The translations under genes were made by a program, and so were the position numbers. Positions 29,310 to 39,242 of a stretch of 64,000 nt of DNA are shown here, one piece after another. How positions within the stretch are numbered: the stretch's first letter is position 1; every line of letters starts with the position of its first letter. The stretch covers positions 1,178,001 to 1,242,000 of the forward strand of contig NZ_CADFDK010000001.1 in the NCBI RefSeq assembly GCF_902832885.1, given 5' to 3'. Source of the stretch: Burkholderia seminalis DSM 23518. GTDB taxonomy: Bacteria > Pseudomonadota > Gammaproteobacteria > Burkholderiales > Burkholderiaceae. Under the pieces are notes generated by a model, which was not told the DNA's origin, ran no database searches, and was given only the letters and a program-made list of their open reading frames with translations.

Positions 29310-29714
29310 TCAGTCGATCACCTTCCCTCTTCCGGACTTCACCACGCTGCGGCGCGACTTGTGTTCGAGCCGCCGCTCCTTCGACGCACGCGTCGGCCGC
29401 GTCGCCACGCGTGCGCGCGGCGTGAACGCGACGCTGGAGATCAGCGAATCGAGTCGCGCCAGCGCGGCCTCGCGGTTCTTCTCCTGCGTGCGGTATTCCT
29501 GCGACTTGATCACGACGATGCCGTCGCGCGTGATGCGCTGGTCGGACAGCGCGAGAAGCCGCTCCTTGATCACCGGCGGCAGCGACGACGCACGGATGTC
29601 GAAGCGCAGGTGAATCGCGCTCGACACCTTGTTCACGTTCTGCCCGCCCGCGCCCTGTGCGCGCACGGCCGTCCATTCGACCTCGGCCGGATCGAGCGTA
29701 TAGCGGATCATCAT
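29310..29714 (-). CDS. arfB: Alternative ribosome-rescue factor / peptidyl-tRNA hydrolase ArfB
   Basis: This 134-residue protein starts at the ATG at 29714 behind GGAGG (spacing 7). The RF-1-like catalytic segment contains GGQ ([21 protein letters not shown], about 20-40), and a basic C-terminal tail follows ([23 protein letters not shown]) that enters the mRNA channel of stalled ribosomes. It releases nascent peptides without a stop codon. Its start overlaps the recD stop as ATGA, making it the last gene of the recCBD operon, an unusual location. Confidence 0.9.
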   Translation of the reverse strand: MMIRYTLDPAEVEWTAVRAQGAGGQNVNKVSSAIHLRFDIRASSLPPVIKERLLALSDQRITRDGIVVIKSQEYRTQEKNREAALARLDSLISSVAFTPRARVATRPTRASKERRLEHKSRRSVVKSGRGKVID

Positions 29715-32026
29715 CGCGAAACCTCCGTGCGGTGTCGCGCGAGCGCTTCGTCGACGCGCGCCGCGAGCCCCGAATCGCGCTGCGTGCGTGTTGCGACCGC
29801 CTGCGCCAGCACGCGCCGCGGCCCGATCACCTGCACCCGCGTGCGCGCACGCGTGACGGCCGTATAGACCAGCTCGCGCGTGAGCACCCGGCTGAACGAG
29901 GCCGGCAGCACGAGCGCGGCTTCGTCGAATTCCGAACCCTGCGATTTGTGGACGGTCAGCGCGAACGCCGTCTCGTGCGGCGGCAGCGCGGCCGGCGACA
30001 CCGCACGCGCGGTGCCGTCCGCGCGCCGGAACCACACGCGCAGCACGCCGTGCGCATCGGGCAACGCGATGCCGATGTCGCCGTTGAACAGCCCGAGCGC
30101 GTAGTCGTTGCGCGTCACCATGATCGGCCGCCCGGTGAACCAGTGCGCGCCGACCGCGAGCGGCACGCGCGCCGCGTGCCGCACGTGCGCGGCCACCAGC
30201 GCGTTGACGTGCTCCGCGCCGCGCGAGCCGTTGCGGGTCGCGCACAGGATCCGGAACCGGTTGAGCGCATCGAACAGCGGCAGCGGATCGGGCACCGGCG
30301 CGTCCAGCGCGGCGCGCAACGCGTCGAGGTAAGCGCCGAACCGCCGCGCGAGCCGCTCGACCGTCGACGATGCAAGCGTATCGCCCGCATCGTCGTGGAA
30401 GGACGCGGCGGCCGTATCGTCGGCGGGCAGCGCATCCAGTGCGGCCTGCACGTCGCCGCCGCGGATCGCGACCGACAGCCGCCCGATCGGCGAATCGAGA
30501 CCGAAACGGTAGTTGCGTTCGAGCCAGACGACGCAGTCCGCGAGCGGCGCCGGCGCGCGCGCGACGGCGGCTGCGGCGTCGACTTCGCCGGTCGATGCGG
30601 ATGTCGCTGCCGTCACCGATGCGAGCGCCGCGTCGCCCGCGTCGAACGGCGGCAGTTCGACGGCATCGAGCCATGCGAGTTCGTCGACTTCGATCCATGC
30701 GGGTGTCTCCCCCGCGGTAACGGTGCCGCCGACATCGGCCGGCCCCGGGACTGCCGGCGGTGGCGATACGATCGCGACCGACGAAACTTCGTCATCCTGC
30801 GGTTCGTCGTCGAAGAGCGATGCCTGTCGCGGATCGGCCTTCTGCCGCGACGCCGGTTTGCGGGAAACCGAAGCCGATGCCGAAGGCAACGCCTGCGCCG
30901 AAACGGAAGCCGGACGTGCGGCCGGCACGCCCGCCGCGGTGGCGATTGCGGCTTCGTCCGGCACCGGCAACGCCGCGACGAACGTCGCCTCGTCGATGCC
31001 GAGCGCCTGTGCGATGCGCGTGCGCGCCGCGGCCGTAAAGGCGGGCCGCGCGCTCAACTCGGCGAACACGGCCCCCGCTTCGACCGCGGCCAGTTGATCC
31101 TTGTCGCCGAGCAGCACGAGCCGTGCGCCCGGCGCAAGCGCGTCGAGCAGATGCGCGGCGAGCGCGACGTCGATCATCGACGCCTCGTCGACGACGATCA
31201 GGTCGTACGGCAACGGATTGTCGCGATGATGGCGGAAGCCGGCCGCCCCGCCGCCGCCCAGCAGCCGGTGCAGCGTATACGACGTGTCGGGCAGGCGTGC
31301 CGCGAGTTCGGGCGGCAGGTCGCCGGCCCGTGCATGCAGCGCTTCCTGCATCCGCTGCGCGGCCTTGCCGGTCGGTGCGGCCAGCGCGATGCGCAGCCCC
31401 GGGTGCGCGTCGAGCAGGCAGGCCAGCACGCCGACGACCGTCGTCGTCTTGCCCGTGCCGGGGCCGCCGCTGACGATCGTCACGCGGCCCGTCAGCGCGA
31501 CGATCGCCGCCACGCGCTGCCAGTCGACTTCGCCGTTGGCCGGCCCGAAATAGCGCGCGAGACTGTCGCGCAGCCGGTCGGGCGACAGGCCTTCGTCCGG
31601 ACCGGCAACCCCGGCCTGTGCGACGAGCGCATCGGCAAGCCGCCGTTCGTAATCGAAATAGCGCGACAGGTACAGGTGATCGTGCCGGTCGACGATCAGC
31701 GGCCGCTCGTCGCCGCGCGCCAGCGTGCCGAACGCGACCACGCCGCTCGCGGCAAGCGCGGCGCGCACCTCGTCGAGCGGTGCGTCGTAGCGCTGCGCGA
31801 GTGCGCCGAGCGCGACGCACACGTGGCCGCCGGCCGTCGCACGGCTTGTCGCGAACGCGGCGCGCGCCGCCCAGCGTGCCGCGGCCGACGGCGCGCCGGC
31901 GCGCCGCGCGAGTTCGCCGATGCGACGCGCGAAGCCTTCCGCAAGCGCGATGCCGAAATCGGCCGGCTCGGGCAGCCGCGCGACGAGGCCGCCGGTGAAT
32001 TCGAGCGTGTCGTCCGACGCGTTCAT
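29711..32026 (-). CDS. recD: Exodeoxyribonuclease V alpha subunit
   Basis: RecD helicase with 771 residues, longer than the E. coli protein (608). Walker A is [11 protein letters not shown] (about 186-196), Walker B is VVDEASM (279-285), and the late motif [18 protein letters not shown] precedes VYTAVTRAR. About 135 residues (355-490) form a low-complexity Ala/Pro/Ser/Asp insertion between helicase motifs, containing QASLF at 401-405. RecD is the 5'-3' motor of RecBCD, processing double-strand ends for repair. It overlaps recB by 4 bp and arfB by 4 bp. Confidence 0.93.
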   Translation of the reverse strand: MNASDDTLEFTGGLVARLPEPADFGIALAEGFARRIGELARRAGAPSAAARWAARAAFATSRATAGGHVCVALGALAQRYDAPLDEVRAALAASGVVAFGTLARGDERPLIVDRHDHLYLSRYFDYERRLADALVAQAGVAGPDEGLSPDRLRDSLARYFGPANGEVDWQRVAAIVALTGRVTIVSGGPGTGKTTTVVGVLACLLDAHPGLRIALAAPTGKAAQRMQEALHARAGDLPPELAARLPDTSYTLHRLLGGGGAAGFRHHRDNPLPYDLIVVDEASMIDVALAAHLLDALAPGARLVLLGDKDQLAAVEAGAVFAELSARPAFTAAARTRIAQALGIDEATFVAALPVPDEAAIATAAGVPAARPASVSAQALPSASASVSRKPASRQKADPRQASLFDDEPQDDEVSSVAIVSPPPAVPGPADVGGTVTAGETPAWIEVDELAWLDAVELPPFDAGDAALASVTAATSASTGEVDAAAAVARAPAPLADCVVWLERNYRFGLDSPIGRLSVAIRGGDVQAALDALPADDTAAASFHDDAGDTLASSTVERLARRFGAYLDALRAALDAPVPDPLPLFDALNRFRILCATRNGSRGAEHVNALVAAHVRHAARVPLAVGAHWFTGRPIMVTRNDYALGLFNGDIGIALPDAHGVLRVWFRRADGTARAVSPAALPPHETAFALTVHKSQGSEFDEAALVLPASFSRVLTRELVYTAVTRARTRVQVIGPRRVLAQAVATRTQRDSGLAARVDEALARHRTEVSR

Positions 32027-35000
32027 GCGCGCCTCCCTTCCATCATGCGGTCGAGGGCCTCGACGAGCGCACGCGCGGGCCGGCGGGCATGCACGCCGGA
32101 CGGCTCGCCGCCGCTGCGCCAGCCGGGCCGCACGCCGCGCACGAACAGGTACAGGTAGCCCGCGATGTGCGTATCGTAGTCGTAGTCGGGCAGCCGTCCG
32201 CGCAGGTAGCGATGCAGCGCGACCGTGTAGAGCAGCGCCTGCAGGTGATACGCGTGATCGGCCATCGCGACGTCGAGCGCGCGCGGACCGTAGGCATCCG
32301 GCGTCGTGCCGAGATGGTTCGACTTCCAGTCGACGATCCAGAAGCGGCCGTCGTGTTCGACGATCATGTCGATGAAACCCTTGATGAAACCGGCGAGCGT
32401 GCCCGCCTCCAGTGCGACGTCCGGATAGCCGTGCGCGACCAGCAAGCGGCGCAGCGCCGCCAGGTCGAGCGACGGCGCCGGGAACAGGAACCCCATTTCG
32501 TCGAGCCGCTTCGCCGGATCGAGATCGGCGAGCCGCATGCCCGGCACGAGCTCGGTGTGCACGACATCGTCGACCAGCTGCGCCATCATCGCCGGCAGCC
32601 GGGTAGCGAGCTCGGGCTCCGCCTCGACCGGCCGGTCATGCAGCGCGCCGAGCGCGGCCGCGTGCCACGACTCGGGCTCCGTGAAGCGGCTGAGTTCGAA
32701 CAGGCGGTGCAGGCATTCGCCGGCCGCGGCCCCGCGCGGGAACACGAGGATGTCGTCGTCCGGCGGTTCCGCCGCGGCCGGCTCCGAGAAGTGCCATTCG
32801 CCGTCCGGCGTCACCTCGGCAAGCGCATCGTGATCGGGCCGCAGTTCGTCGTCGGGCACGGCCGCGACGCCCGCCTCCTCGCGCGCCATCGACGCGGTCA
32901 GCGAGCTGAAGCTCGCCATCCGCCACGCGTCGCGCAGCACACGCGTCGCGTGGCGCGCCGCGAGCGCCTGCGAGGCGTCGTGCCCCGCCGCGAGACGCTC
33001 GCGGCGCGCGGGCACGGGCAGCGGCGCGACGCTCACGGGGCCGCCCGCGAGCGCGCGCCACGCCGCCTCGAGCGCAGCCTCGTCGGGCGGTTCGTCGAGC
33101 CACGCATCGAACGACTGGCCGGCGCCGGCGACGAGCCAGTTGAGCACGCTGCGCCGCGCTTCGCGCGTCGAGCGCGACGACAGGTACGGCCCGGCAACGA
33201 CATAACAACGATAGACCGCACGCGTGAGCGCCACGTAGACGAGCCGCGCACGTTCCGCGGCCTGCTCGCGCAACGCCTGCCGCGCCGCGTGCGCGGCCGC
33301 CTCGTCGTCGCATCCGTAATGCAGCACGGCGTCGCCCGCTTCGTCGTGATACTCGCGCGCATCGGGCAACGCGGACGCAGGCGGTTCACGCAATCCGCCG
33401 TCGTTCAGGAACGGACAGAACACGATTGCGTATTCAAGCCCCTTCGACTTGTGCACCGTCACGATCTGCACGAGGTTGCGATCGGATTCGAGCCGCAGCT
33501 GCGCTTCCTCGCCGCCGCCGTCGAGCCGTTGCGCGGCGAGCCAGCGCAGCGTCGGCGCGATGCCCGGCTGCGCGGAAGCGCGCGCCTGCGTCAGTTCGGC
33601 CAGATGGTTGATGTCGGTCACGCGACGCTCGCCGTCCGCACCGGCCATCAGCCGTTCGGCGATCCGCAGCTCGCGCGTGAACGTGCGCCACATCACCGCG
33701 AAACCGCGTTCGCGCCACAGCAGCCGATAGCGCGAGAAGCGCTCGACCCAGCTCATCGCGTCGGTGCTGTCGGACGCGCCGCTCGACGCATCGCCGTCGC
33801 CCTGCTCCATCCGCCACAGCGCACCGGCATCGAGGCCGAACCAGTCGGATGCGAGCGCCGCGCGCAGGCGCCGCAGGTCGCCCGGCGCATCGATCGCCGC
33901 CAGCACGCGTTCGAGCTGCTCGGCGTCGCCGGTCGAGAACACCGACGCCTGCGCCAGCTCGACGCTGCCGATGCCCCAGGTGGCGAGCACGCGTTTCACG
34001 AGACTGCCCTGCCGGTGCGTCTGCACGAGCACCGCGATGTCGCCCGGCGACAGCGGCGTGTCGCCGAGCCGCACGTGCCCTTCGCGCGCGCCGCGCATCA
34101 GCCGCGCGATCTCGGCGGCACACGCCTGCGCGGCCTGTGCCTGCGCATCGCGCTTGAGCAACGTGCCTTCCCCGCCCGGCAATGCCCAGACCCGGAAGTC
34201 GCCGGACGGGCCCGGATCGGTTTCGTCGACGAACGGCGCGCGCACGCGCGTGCCGGCACGCACCGCGTAATAGTCGAGCCCGTCGAGCACGAACGCGCGC
34301 GGATTCGACATGAAGAAGCGGTTGCATGCGTCGACGATCGCGGGCGTCGAACGCTGGTTGACCGCGAGCGTGTAGCACGCGCTCGCTCGTGCGCGCGCCG
34401 CCAGATAGGTATGCAGATCGGCCGCGCGAAAGCTGTAGATCGCCTGCTTCGGATCGCCGACCAGGAACAGCGGGCCGGTCGGCGCGAAGATCCGGTCGAA
34501 GATCGCGAACTGCAGCGGGTCGGTATCCTGGAACTCGTCGATCAGCGCGGCCGGATAGCGTGCGCGCAACGTCTCGGCGAGCCACGGATGCGCATGCAGC
34601 GCGTGGTACAGGTTCGCCAGCAGATCGTCGAACGACACGACGCGCCGCGTGCGCTTGCGCTCGGCCAGCTCGCCCGGCGCCACGTCGAGCCAGTCGGCGA
34701 TCAGCGCGAGCCAGCGCGCGCGCTGCGTGGCCTCGGCGGCGGCCACCGCGGCTTCGAGCGCATCGGCGACGTCGAAGAACGCGTGCTCGGGTGTCACGCC
34801 GCCTTTCTTCGTCGCCTTCGTCAGCGCGGATTGCGTGAGCTTCAGCGCGGCTTTCGGCAGCGCGGCCGTCGCGTCGCCCTGCGCGAAATGCGCCGTCCAG
34901 GCGGCCAGCGCATCGGCGACCGCATCGGGCTTGTGCGAGCGCTGGTTGAGCGCGGGCTGCGCCGCGCGCAGCAACGCGTCGATCGTCTCGCGCTCGGCCG

Positions 35001-35727
35001 CCCACAGCCGCGCCGCCTCGGCGAAGCATTCGGCCGCGGCGGCCTCGGCCGACTCGTCCGGCTCGGTCACGCCGTCCCAGCGCAGCGCGGCGAGCGGCTT
35101 CTTCAGCCGGCGCGCGAGCTGCGCATCGAGCGCGGCCGGGCCGGCGCCCGATTCGACGAGCCAGGTCGCGAAACCCGGCCAGCGCGCGGCCGCCGGTTCG
35201 ACGCGCGTGCGCCAGAAATCCGCCGCGAGTTCGAAGCGCAGCGACGCATCGTCGGCCTCCATGTCGAACGCGAACGGCATCGCGGCGGCGAACGGCGCTT
35301 CCTGCAACGCACGCTGGCAGAACGCGTGAATCGTATGGATCGCGGCCTGGTCGAACGCGCGCAGCGCGCGCCGGATGCGCTTCGCGGCCGTCTCGGAATC
35401 GAGCACGCCGTCTGCGCCGAGCGTGGTCTCGAGCAGGCGCGAGATGAACGGGTCCCCGCCGTCGTCGCCCGTATCGAGCGCGTGCGCAAGCTGCGCGAGC
35501 CGGCTGCGAATCCGCTCGTGCAGCTCGGCCGTCGCCGCCTTCGTGAAGGTCACGACGAGGATTTCGTCCGCGCCGAGATCCTTCTCGAGCAGCAGGCGCA
35601 CGTACAGCGCGCAGATGTTCCAGGTCTTGCCGGTGCCGGCCGATGCCTCGATCTGGTTGACGCCGTCGAGCGGGCACGCGAACACGTCGAGTTCGAGCGC
35701 CTGCTGCGGCTGCGACACGGCGCTCAT
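32023..35727 (-). CDS. recB: Exodeoxyribonuclease V beta subunit
   Basis: This 1234-residue protein starts at the ATG at 35727 (MSAVSQPQQALELDVFACPL), with AAGGAGG 4-5 nt upstream. The frame is open further upstream but as a recC shadow. UvrD-like helicase motif I is ASAGTGKTW near residue 30; later motifs include LIDEFQDTDPLQF and VTVHKSKGLEYAIVF. The C-terminal nuclease domain has GFIDMIVEHDGRFWIVDWKSNHLG, with the metal-binding Asp and DWKS motif. RecB is the 3'-5' motor and nuclease. The ATGA overlap with recC couples translation. Confidence 0.95.
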   Translation of the reverse strand: MSAVSQPQQALELDVFACPLDGVNQIEASAGTGKTWNICALYVRLLLEKDLGADEILVVTFTKAATAELHERIRSRLAQLAHALDTGDDGGDPFISRLLETTLGADGVLDSETAAKRIRRALRAFDQAAIHTIHAFCQRALQEAPFAAAMPFAFDMEADDASLRFELAADFWRTRVEPAAARWPGFATWLVESGAGPAALDAQLARRLKKPLAALRWDGVTEPDESAEAAAAECFAEAARLWAAERETIDALLRAAQPALNQRSHKPDAVADALAAWTAHFAQGDATAALPKAALKLTQSALTKATKKGGVTPEHAFFDVADALEAAVAAAEATQRARWLALIADWLDVAPGELAERKRTRRVVSFDDLLANLYHALHAHPWLAETLRARYPAALIDEFQDTDPLQFAIFDRIFAPTGPLFLVGDPKQAIYSFRAADLHTYLAARARASACYTLAVNQRSTPAIVDACNRFFMSNPRAFVLDGLDYYAVRAGTRVRAPFVDETDPGPSGDFRVWALPGGEGTLLKRDAQAQAAQACAAEIARLMRGAREGHVRLGDTPLSPGDIAVLVQTHRQGSLVKRVLATWGIGSVELAQASVFSTGDAEQLERVLAAIDAPGDLRRLRAALASDWFGLDAGALWRMEQGDGDASSGASDSTDAMSWVERFSRYRLLWRERGFAVMWRTFTRELRIAERLMAGADGERRVTDINHLAELTQARASAQPGIAPTLRWLAAQRLDGGGEEAQLRLESDRNLVQIVTVHKSKGLEYAIVFCPFLNDGGLREPPASALPDAREYHDEAGDAVLHYGCDDEAAAHAARQALREQAAERARLVYVALTRAVYRCYVVAGPYLSSRSTREARRSVLNWLVAGAGQSFDAWLDEPPDEAALEAAWRALAGGPVSVAPLPVPARRERLAAGHDASQALAARHATRVLRDAWRMASFSSLTASMAREEAGVAAVPDDELRPDHDALAEVTPDGEWHFSEPAAAEPPDDDILVFPRGAAAGECLHRLFELSRFTEPESWHAAALGALHDRPVEAEPELATRLPAMMAQLVDDVVHTELVPGMRLADLDPAKRLDEMGFLFPAPSLDLAALRRLLVAHGYPDVALEAGTLAGFIKGFIDMIVEHDGRFWIVDWKSNHLGTTPDAYGPRALDVAMADHAYHLQALLYTVALHRYLRGRLPDYDYDTHIAGYLYLFVRGVRPGWRSGGEPSGVHARRPARALVEALDRMMEGRRA

Positions 35728-38700
35728 GCAACCTCCTTCAGATGCTCGATCAGCGGCTCGAACACGAGCCGCGCCAATGTGCCGAACGGCTCGTCGAGCG
35801 ACGGGTGCGCACCGCGCCATGCGATCGCGATCGCCGGATCGTCCGCTTCGCTCACGACACGTTCGTTGATCCACACGCTCGCGGCCTTGGCCTCGCCGTC
35901 GGACACCCGCGCCCATGCGCTGCGCGGAAAGAACCGCAGCGGCATCCGCCGCCCCGCGCGGAACAGCGCGGCAAGCGGCGCGAGCCGTTCCAGCGGCGCC
36001 GCGACGGGCGTCAGCTCGAACGCGCCGCCGCTGCCGAACCACAGCGTGCGGCGCGGCCCGCCGGGCTCGATCGCGCAGTACACGAGATGCGCGAGCCAGG
36101 CGGACAGATAGTCGCGCGCGCTCGGTCGTGCGTAGCGATAGATGATCTGCCCGGCCGGCGTCAACCGGTTCAGCGTGCCCTGCAATTCGAGCGGCGCGCA
36201 CACCGCGTCGGCCGACAGCATCGCGTCGTCCGTGCCGAACAACGCCTGCTCCGTATCGGGCCATGCCGGCACGACCGTGAGCGAGAACGGCCGCCGCTCG
36301 ATGCCGTCGGCCAGCGCGCGGCGCACGCTCGACGCAAGCTGCGTCATCGAGCCGAGCGCCTGATCGCGCCACACCGTGCCCGTCGCGCCGCCCGGCAGTT
36401 CGGGGCTCGCATCGGCAATGCGCAGCGCGTGGTCATGCACCGTGCCCTCGTCCGATTCGATCAACAGCGGCAACACGCGCTCGGCGAGCGCATCACTGCC
36501 GGCGAAGTCGAGCGAGAACGGTTCCGTATCGAGCAGTTCGGCCTGCGCGTCGGCAAGCACGATGCCGAGCCGGCCGCGCAGCAACGCGCGCGCCGGATGG
36601 CGCCAGAAGCGTTCGAATTCGCTGAACGCGACGGGCTCGACCGGCTCGGCCGGCAGCGGCTGCGCGAAGAACGGCAATTCGCGCGGGCCGTCGCGCGACG
36701 CTTCGGCGGCGAGCAGCGACGCGAGCGTCGCCCGCTCGGCGTCGTAGGACACGAGCGCGCTGCCGGGCTGGAAATACGCGGCCGCGAACGGTTGCAGCGG
36801 ATGCTCGACGATGAACGCGCGCCGCGCGGCATCGACGGCGTCCGGCGCGGCGTCGGGCCCGGCCGTGACGATCGCCAGATGATCGAGCAGTTCGTCGACG
36901 AGCGCCGCGGGCGGCAACGGCGCGTTGTCGCGGATGCTGCGGCCCGTATAGGCGATCAGCAGCCGGTCGCGCGCGGCCAGCAGCAGGTCGAGAAACAGGT
37001 TGCGCTCGTCGTCGCGGCGCTGCCGGTCGCCGAGCTTCGGCAACACGGCCATCAGGTCGAATTCGTCCGCGCGCGCGAGGCTCGGCAGCACGCCGTCGTC
37101 CATCCCGAGCAGACAGACGACGCGATACGGCAGCCCGCGCAGGCTCGTCAGCGACGAGAACGTGACGCCGCCCCACGGCACCCCGCCGCGCGCCGGATCG
37201 TCGAGCGCCGCGGCCAGCCCCGCGCGGACGACCGCGGCCGGCAACGCTTCGTCGGGCGCCCCTTCCGTCATCGCGGCCAGCATCGCGTCGAGCGCATCGC
37301 GCACGCCGGCCAGCGCGTCCGCATATGCGGCGCCCGAATCGAAGAAGCGCGCGAGCGTATCGGCGAACAGTTCGCTCCAGCCGCTCGGCGTGTGCGATTC
37401 GGCCAGGCGACGCGCGAAGCCGTCGAGATCGTCGGTAAAGCGCGCCAGCCGGCCGAGCAGTTCGGCCTCGCTGCCCGTGGCCGCCTCGATCGGCAGCCAC
37501 GCGCCGATCGGCGCCGCGCCTTCCGGCATCGCATAGCCGAGAAAGAGCCGCGCGAGCGCATCGGAGAACGTATGGCGCGGCGCGGGCACGGCCGCGTCGT
37601 CGCTGACAAGCGGCGACAGCCCGCGCCGCGCGCCGGCGGCCGCGAGCCAGGTCTGCACCGTCTCGAGCGCGGCCGCGTCGATGTCGTATCGCGCGGCCAC
37701 CGCATCGACGCGCAGCCATTCGACCAACTCCGGCGCGCCGACCTGCCGTTCCGGCAACGTGAGCCAGTCGAGCAGCACGCGGGCGACCGGGTTCGCCTGC
37801 GACGGCGGCAGGCCGGTGATCCGGTAAGGCACGCGCGCGCCGCCGGCGCCGGCCGTGCCGAACACCGCATCGATCAGCGGCCCGGCCGCCGCGAGGTCGG
37901 CCACCGCGACCAGCACGTCGGACGGCTGCAGGCTCGCATCGGCGTCGAACCACGCGAGCAGGCGGTCGTGCAGCACCTCGAGCTGGCGCGCGAGGCTGTG
38001 GCACACGTGCACCTCGATGCCGCGCTCGGCCGGCGTGTCGCCGGTTTCGGCCTCCGGCCGCAGCTCGAGGATCGCGTTCTGCACGCGTGCGAGCCACGTG
38101 GGCGCGGGATTCTCGACGAAGCGCGAGGCATCGCCCGACGCGGCGCTTTCAGTCAGCTCGTGCAGCATGTGCAGCTGCGCCTGCGTCTGCCGGCCCCACT
38201 CGGCGAGCAGCGGATGGCCGACTTCCTGATAGTCGAGCCGCCCGGCCGCATCGAGCGTCTCGGCGTGCGCGGCCGTGACGATGTCGAACCAGAATTCGCG
38301 GCACGGGTTCAGCGCATAGACGCGCACGTCGATCCAGCGCGACAGCTCGCGCAGCAACGCGACGTGCAGCGGCGGCATCGTCGGCAGCGCGAACACGCTG
38401 ACCGATTCCGGCCAGTCCGCGCGCGCGACCGTTTCGGCATCGAGATGGCGCGCCTCGACGAGGAAACGGTGCGCGGGCGGCGTGCCGCTGTCGCTCAGCT
38501 CGGCGAGCAGCGCGCGCCACAGCGCGGCCTGCCAGCGCTCGTCGTCGCGTGCGGCGTCGCTGATCCCGCGCGGCGCGGCGTCGCTCGCGAGCACGGATTC
38601 GCCAGCCTGCCAGGCGGCCAGCCATTCGGGGCGATAGGTCAGGTAATGATCGAGCACGGCCGCGACGCGGTGCGCGAGCTCGTAGCGCATCGCATCGTCG

Positions 38701-39062
38701 GAGGCGGACAGGTACGCGGCCAGCCGTGGCGAGGCGAGCCATGGCGCGCCGCCGGCCGCCTGCGCGAGCAGCCGGTAGCAGCGCCACACGAGACGGTCGG
38801 GCGCGAACGGCGAACGCTTGGGCACCTCCATCACGCGGCCGATCTGCGCCCACAGCCACTGCGCGAGATACGTGAACTCGACGTTCGCGCACACGCCGTT
38901 GCGTGCGGCGATGTCGAGCTCGAGACGACGGCGCAGCGCCGCGCTCGGCACGATGACCTGTTGCGGCGCCCACGGGCCGTTGCGGGCCGGGAACGCGGCC
39001 AGATCCTCGAGCAGCGCGTCGGCCAGCGTCTCGTGACGGTTCGAATAGAAGAGATGGAGCAT
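35724..39062 (-). CDS. recC: Exodeoxyribonuclease V gamma subunit
   Basis: This 1112-residue protein starts MLHLFYSNRHETLADALLED at 39062. The family-typical N-terminus and the segments QVIVPSAALRRRLELDIA and HFSSLTSLRGLPYRVVCLLGMDD-like (here VTFSSLTSLRGLPYRVVCLLG) are present. RecC holds the complex and recognises Chi. Residues that would identify a Chi sequence cannot be assigned. It is the first gene of the recC-recB-recD-arfB operon. The divergent promoter region to the FUSC gene is 180 bp long and shows no clear LexA box. Confidence 0.93.
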   Translation of the reverse strand: MLHLFYSNRHETLADALLEDLAAFPARNGPWAPQQVIVPSAALRRRLELDIAARNGVCANVEFTYLAQWLWAQIGRVMEVPKRSPFAPDRLVWRCYRLLAQAAGGAPWLASPRLAAYLSASDDAMRYELAHRVAAVLDHYLTYRPEWLAAWQAGESVLASDAAPRGISDAARDDERWQAALWRALLAELSDSGTPPAHRFLVEARHLDAETVARADWPESVSVFALPTMPPLHVALLRELSRWIDVRVYALNPCREFWFDIVTAAHAETLDAAGRLDYQEVGHPLLAEWGRQTQAQLHMLHELTESAASGDASRFVENPAPTWLARVQNAILELRPEAETGDTPAERGIEVHVCHSLARQLEVLHDRLLAWFDADASLQPSDVLVAVADLAAAGPLIDAVFGTAGAGGARVPYRITGLPPSQANPVARVLLDWLTLPERQVGAPELVEWLRVDAVAARYDIDAAALETVQTWLAAAGARRGLSPLVSDDAAVPAPRHTFSDALARLFLGYAMPEGAAPIGAWLPIEAATGSEAELLGRLARFTDDLDGFARRLAESHTPSGWSELFADTLARFFDSGAAYADALAGVRDALDAMLAAMTEGAPDEALPAAVVRAGLAAALDDPARGGVPWGGVTFSSLTSLRGLPYRVVCLLGMDDGVLPSLARADEFDLMAVLPKLGDRQRRDDERNLFLDLLLAARDRLLIAYTGRSIRDNAPLPPAALVDELLDHLAIVTAGPDAAPDAVDAARRAFIVEHPLQPFAAAYFQPGSALVSYDAERATLASLLAAEASRDGPRELPFFAQPLPAEPVEPVAFSEFERFWRHPARALLRGRLGIVLADAQAELLDTEPFSLDFAGSDALAERVLPLLIESDEGTVHDHALRIADASPELPGGATGTVWRDQALGSMTQLASSVRRALADGIERRPFSLTVVPAWPDTEQALFGTDDAMLSADAVCAPLELQGTLNRLTPAGQIIYRYARPSARDYLSAWLAHLVYCAIEPGGPRRTLWFGSGGAFELTPVAAPLERLAPLAALFRAGRRMPLRFFPRSAWARVSDGEAKAASVWINERVVSEADDPAIAIAWRGAHPSLDEPFGTLARLVFEPLIEHLKEVA

Positions 39063-39242
39063 GAAGCGGGCGTCGGAACCTCGCCCCGGCCGGGCCGGGC
39101 GAACAGGATCACCAAGGATAGCAAATGGACCGCCGCCGCGAACCTCTGCCGGAAAGCCAGGTTTTGCGGACCGCGAAATACGATAGACTCGTCGCCAGTC
39201 AATACGCCGCCCCGGCGTCTTCGTCTGCCATTCAGCCCATCG

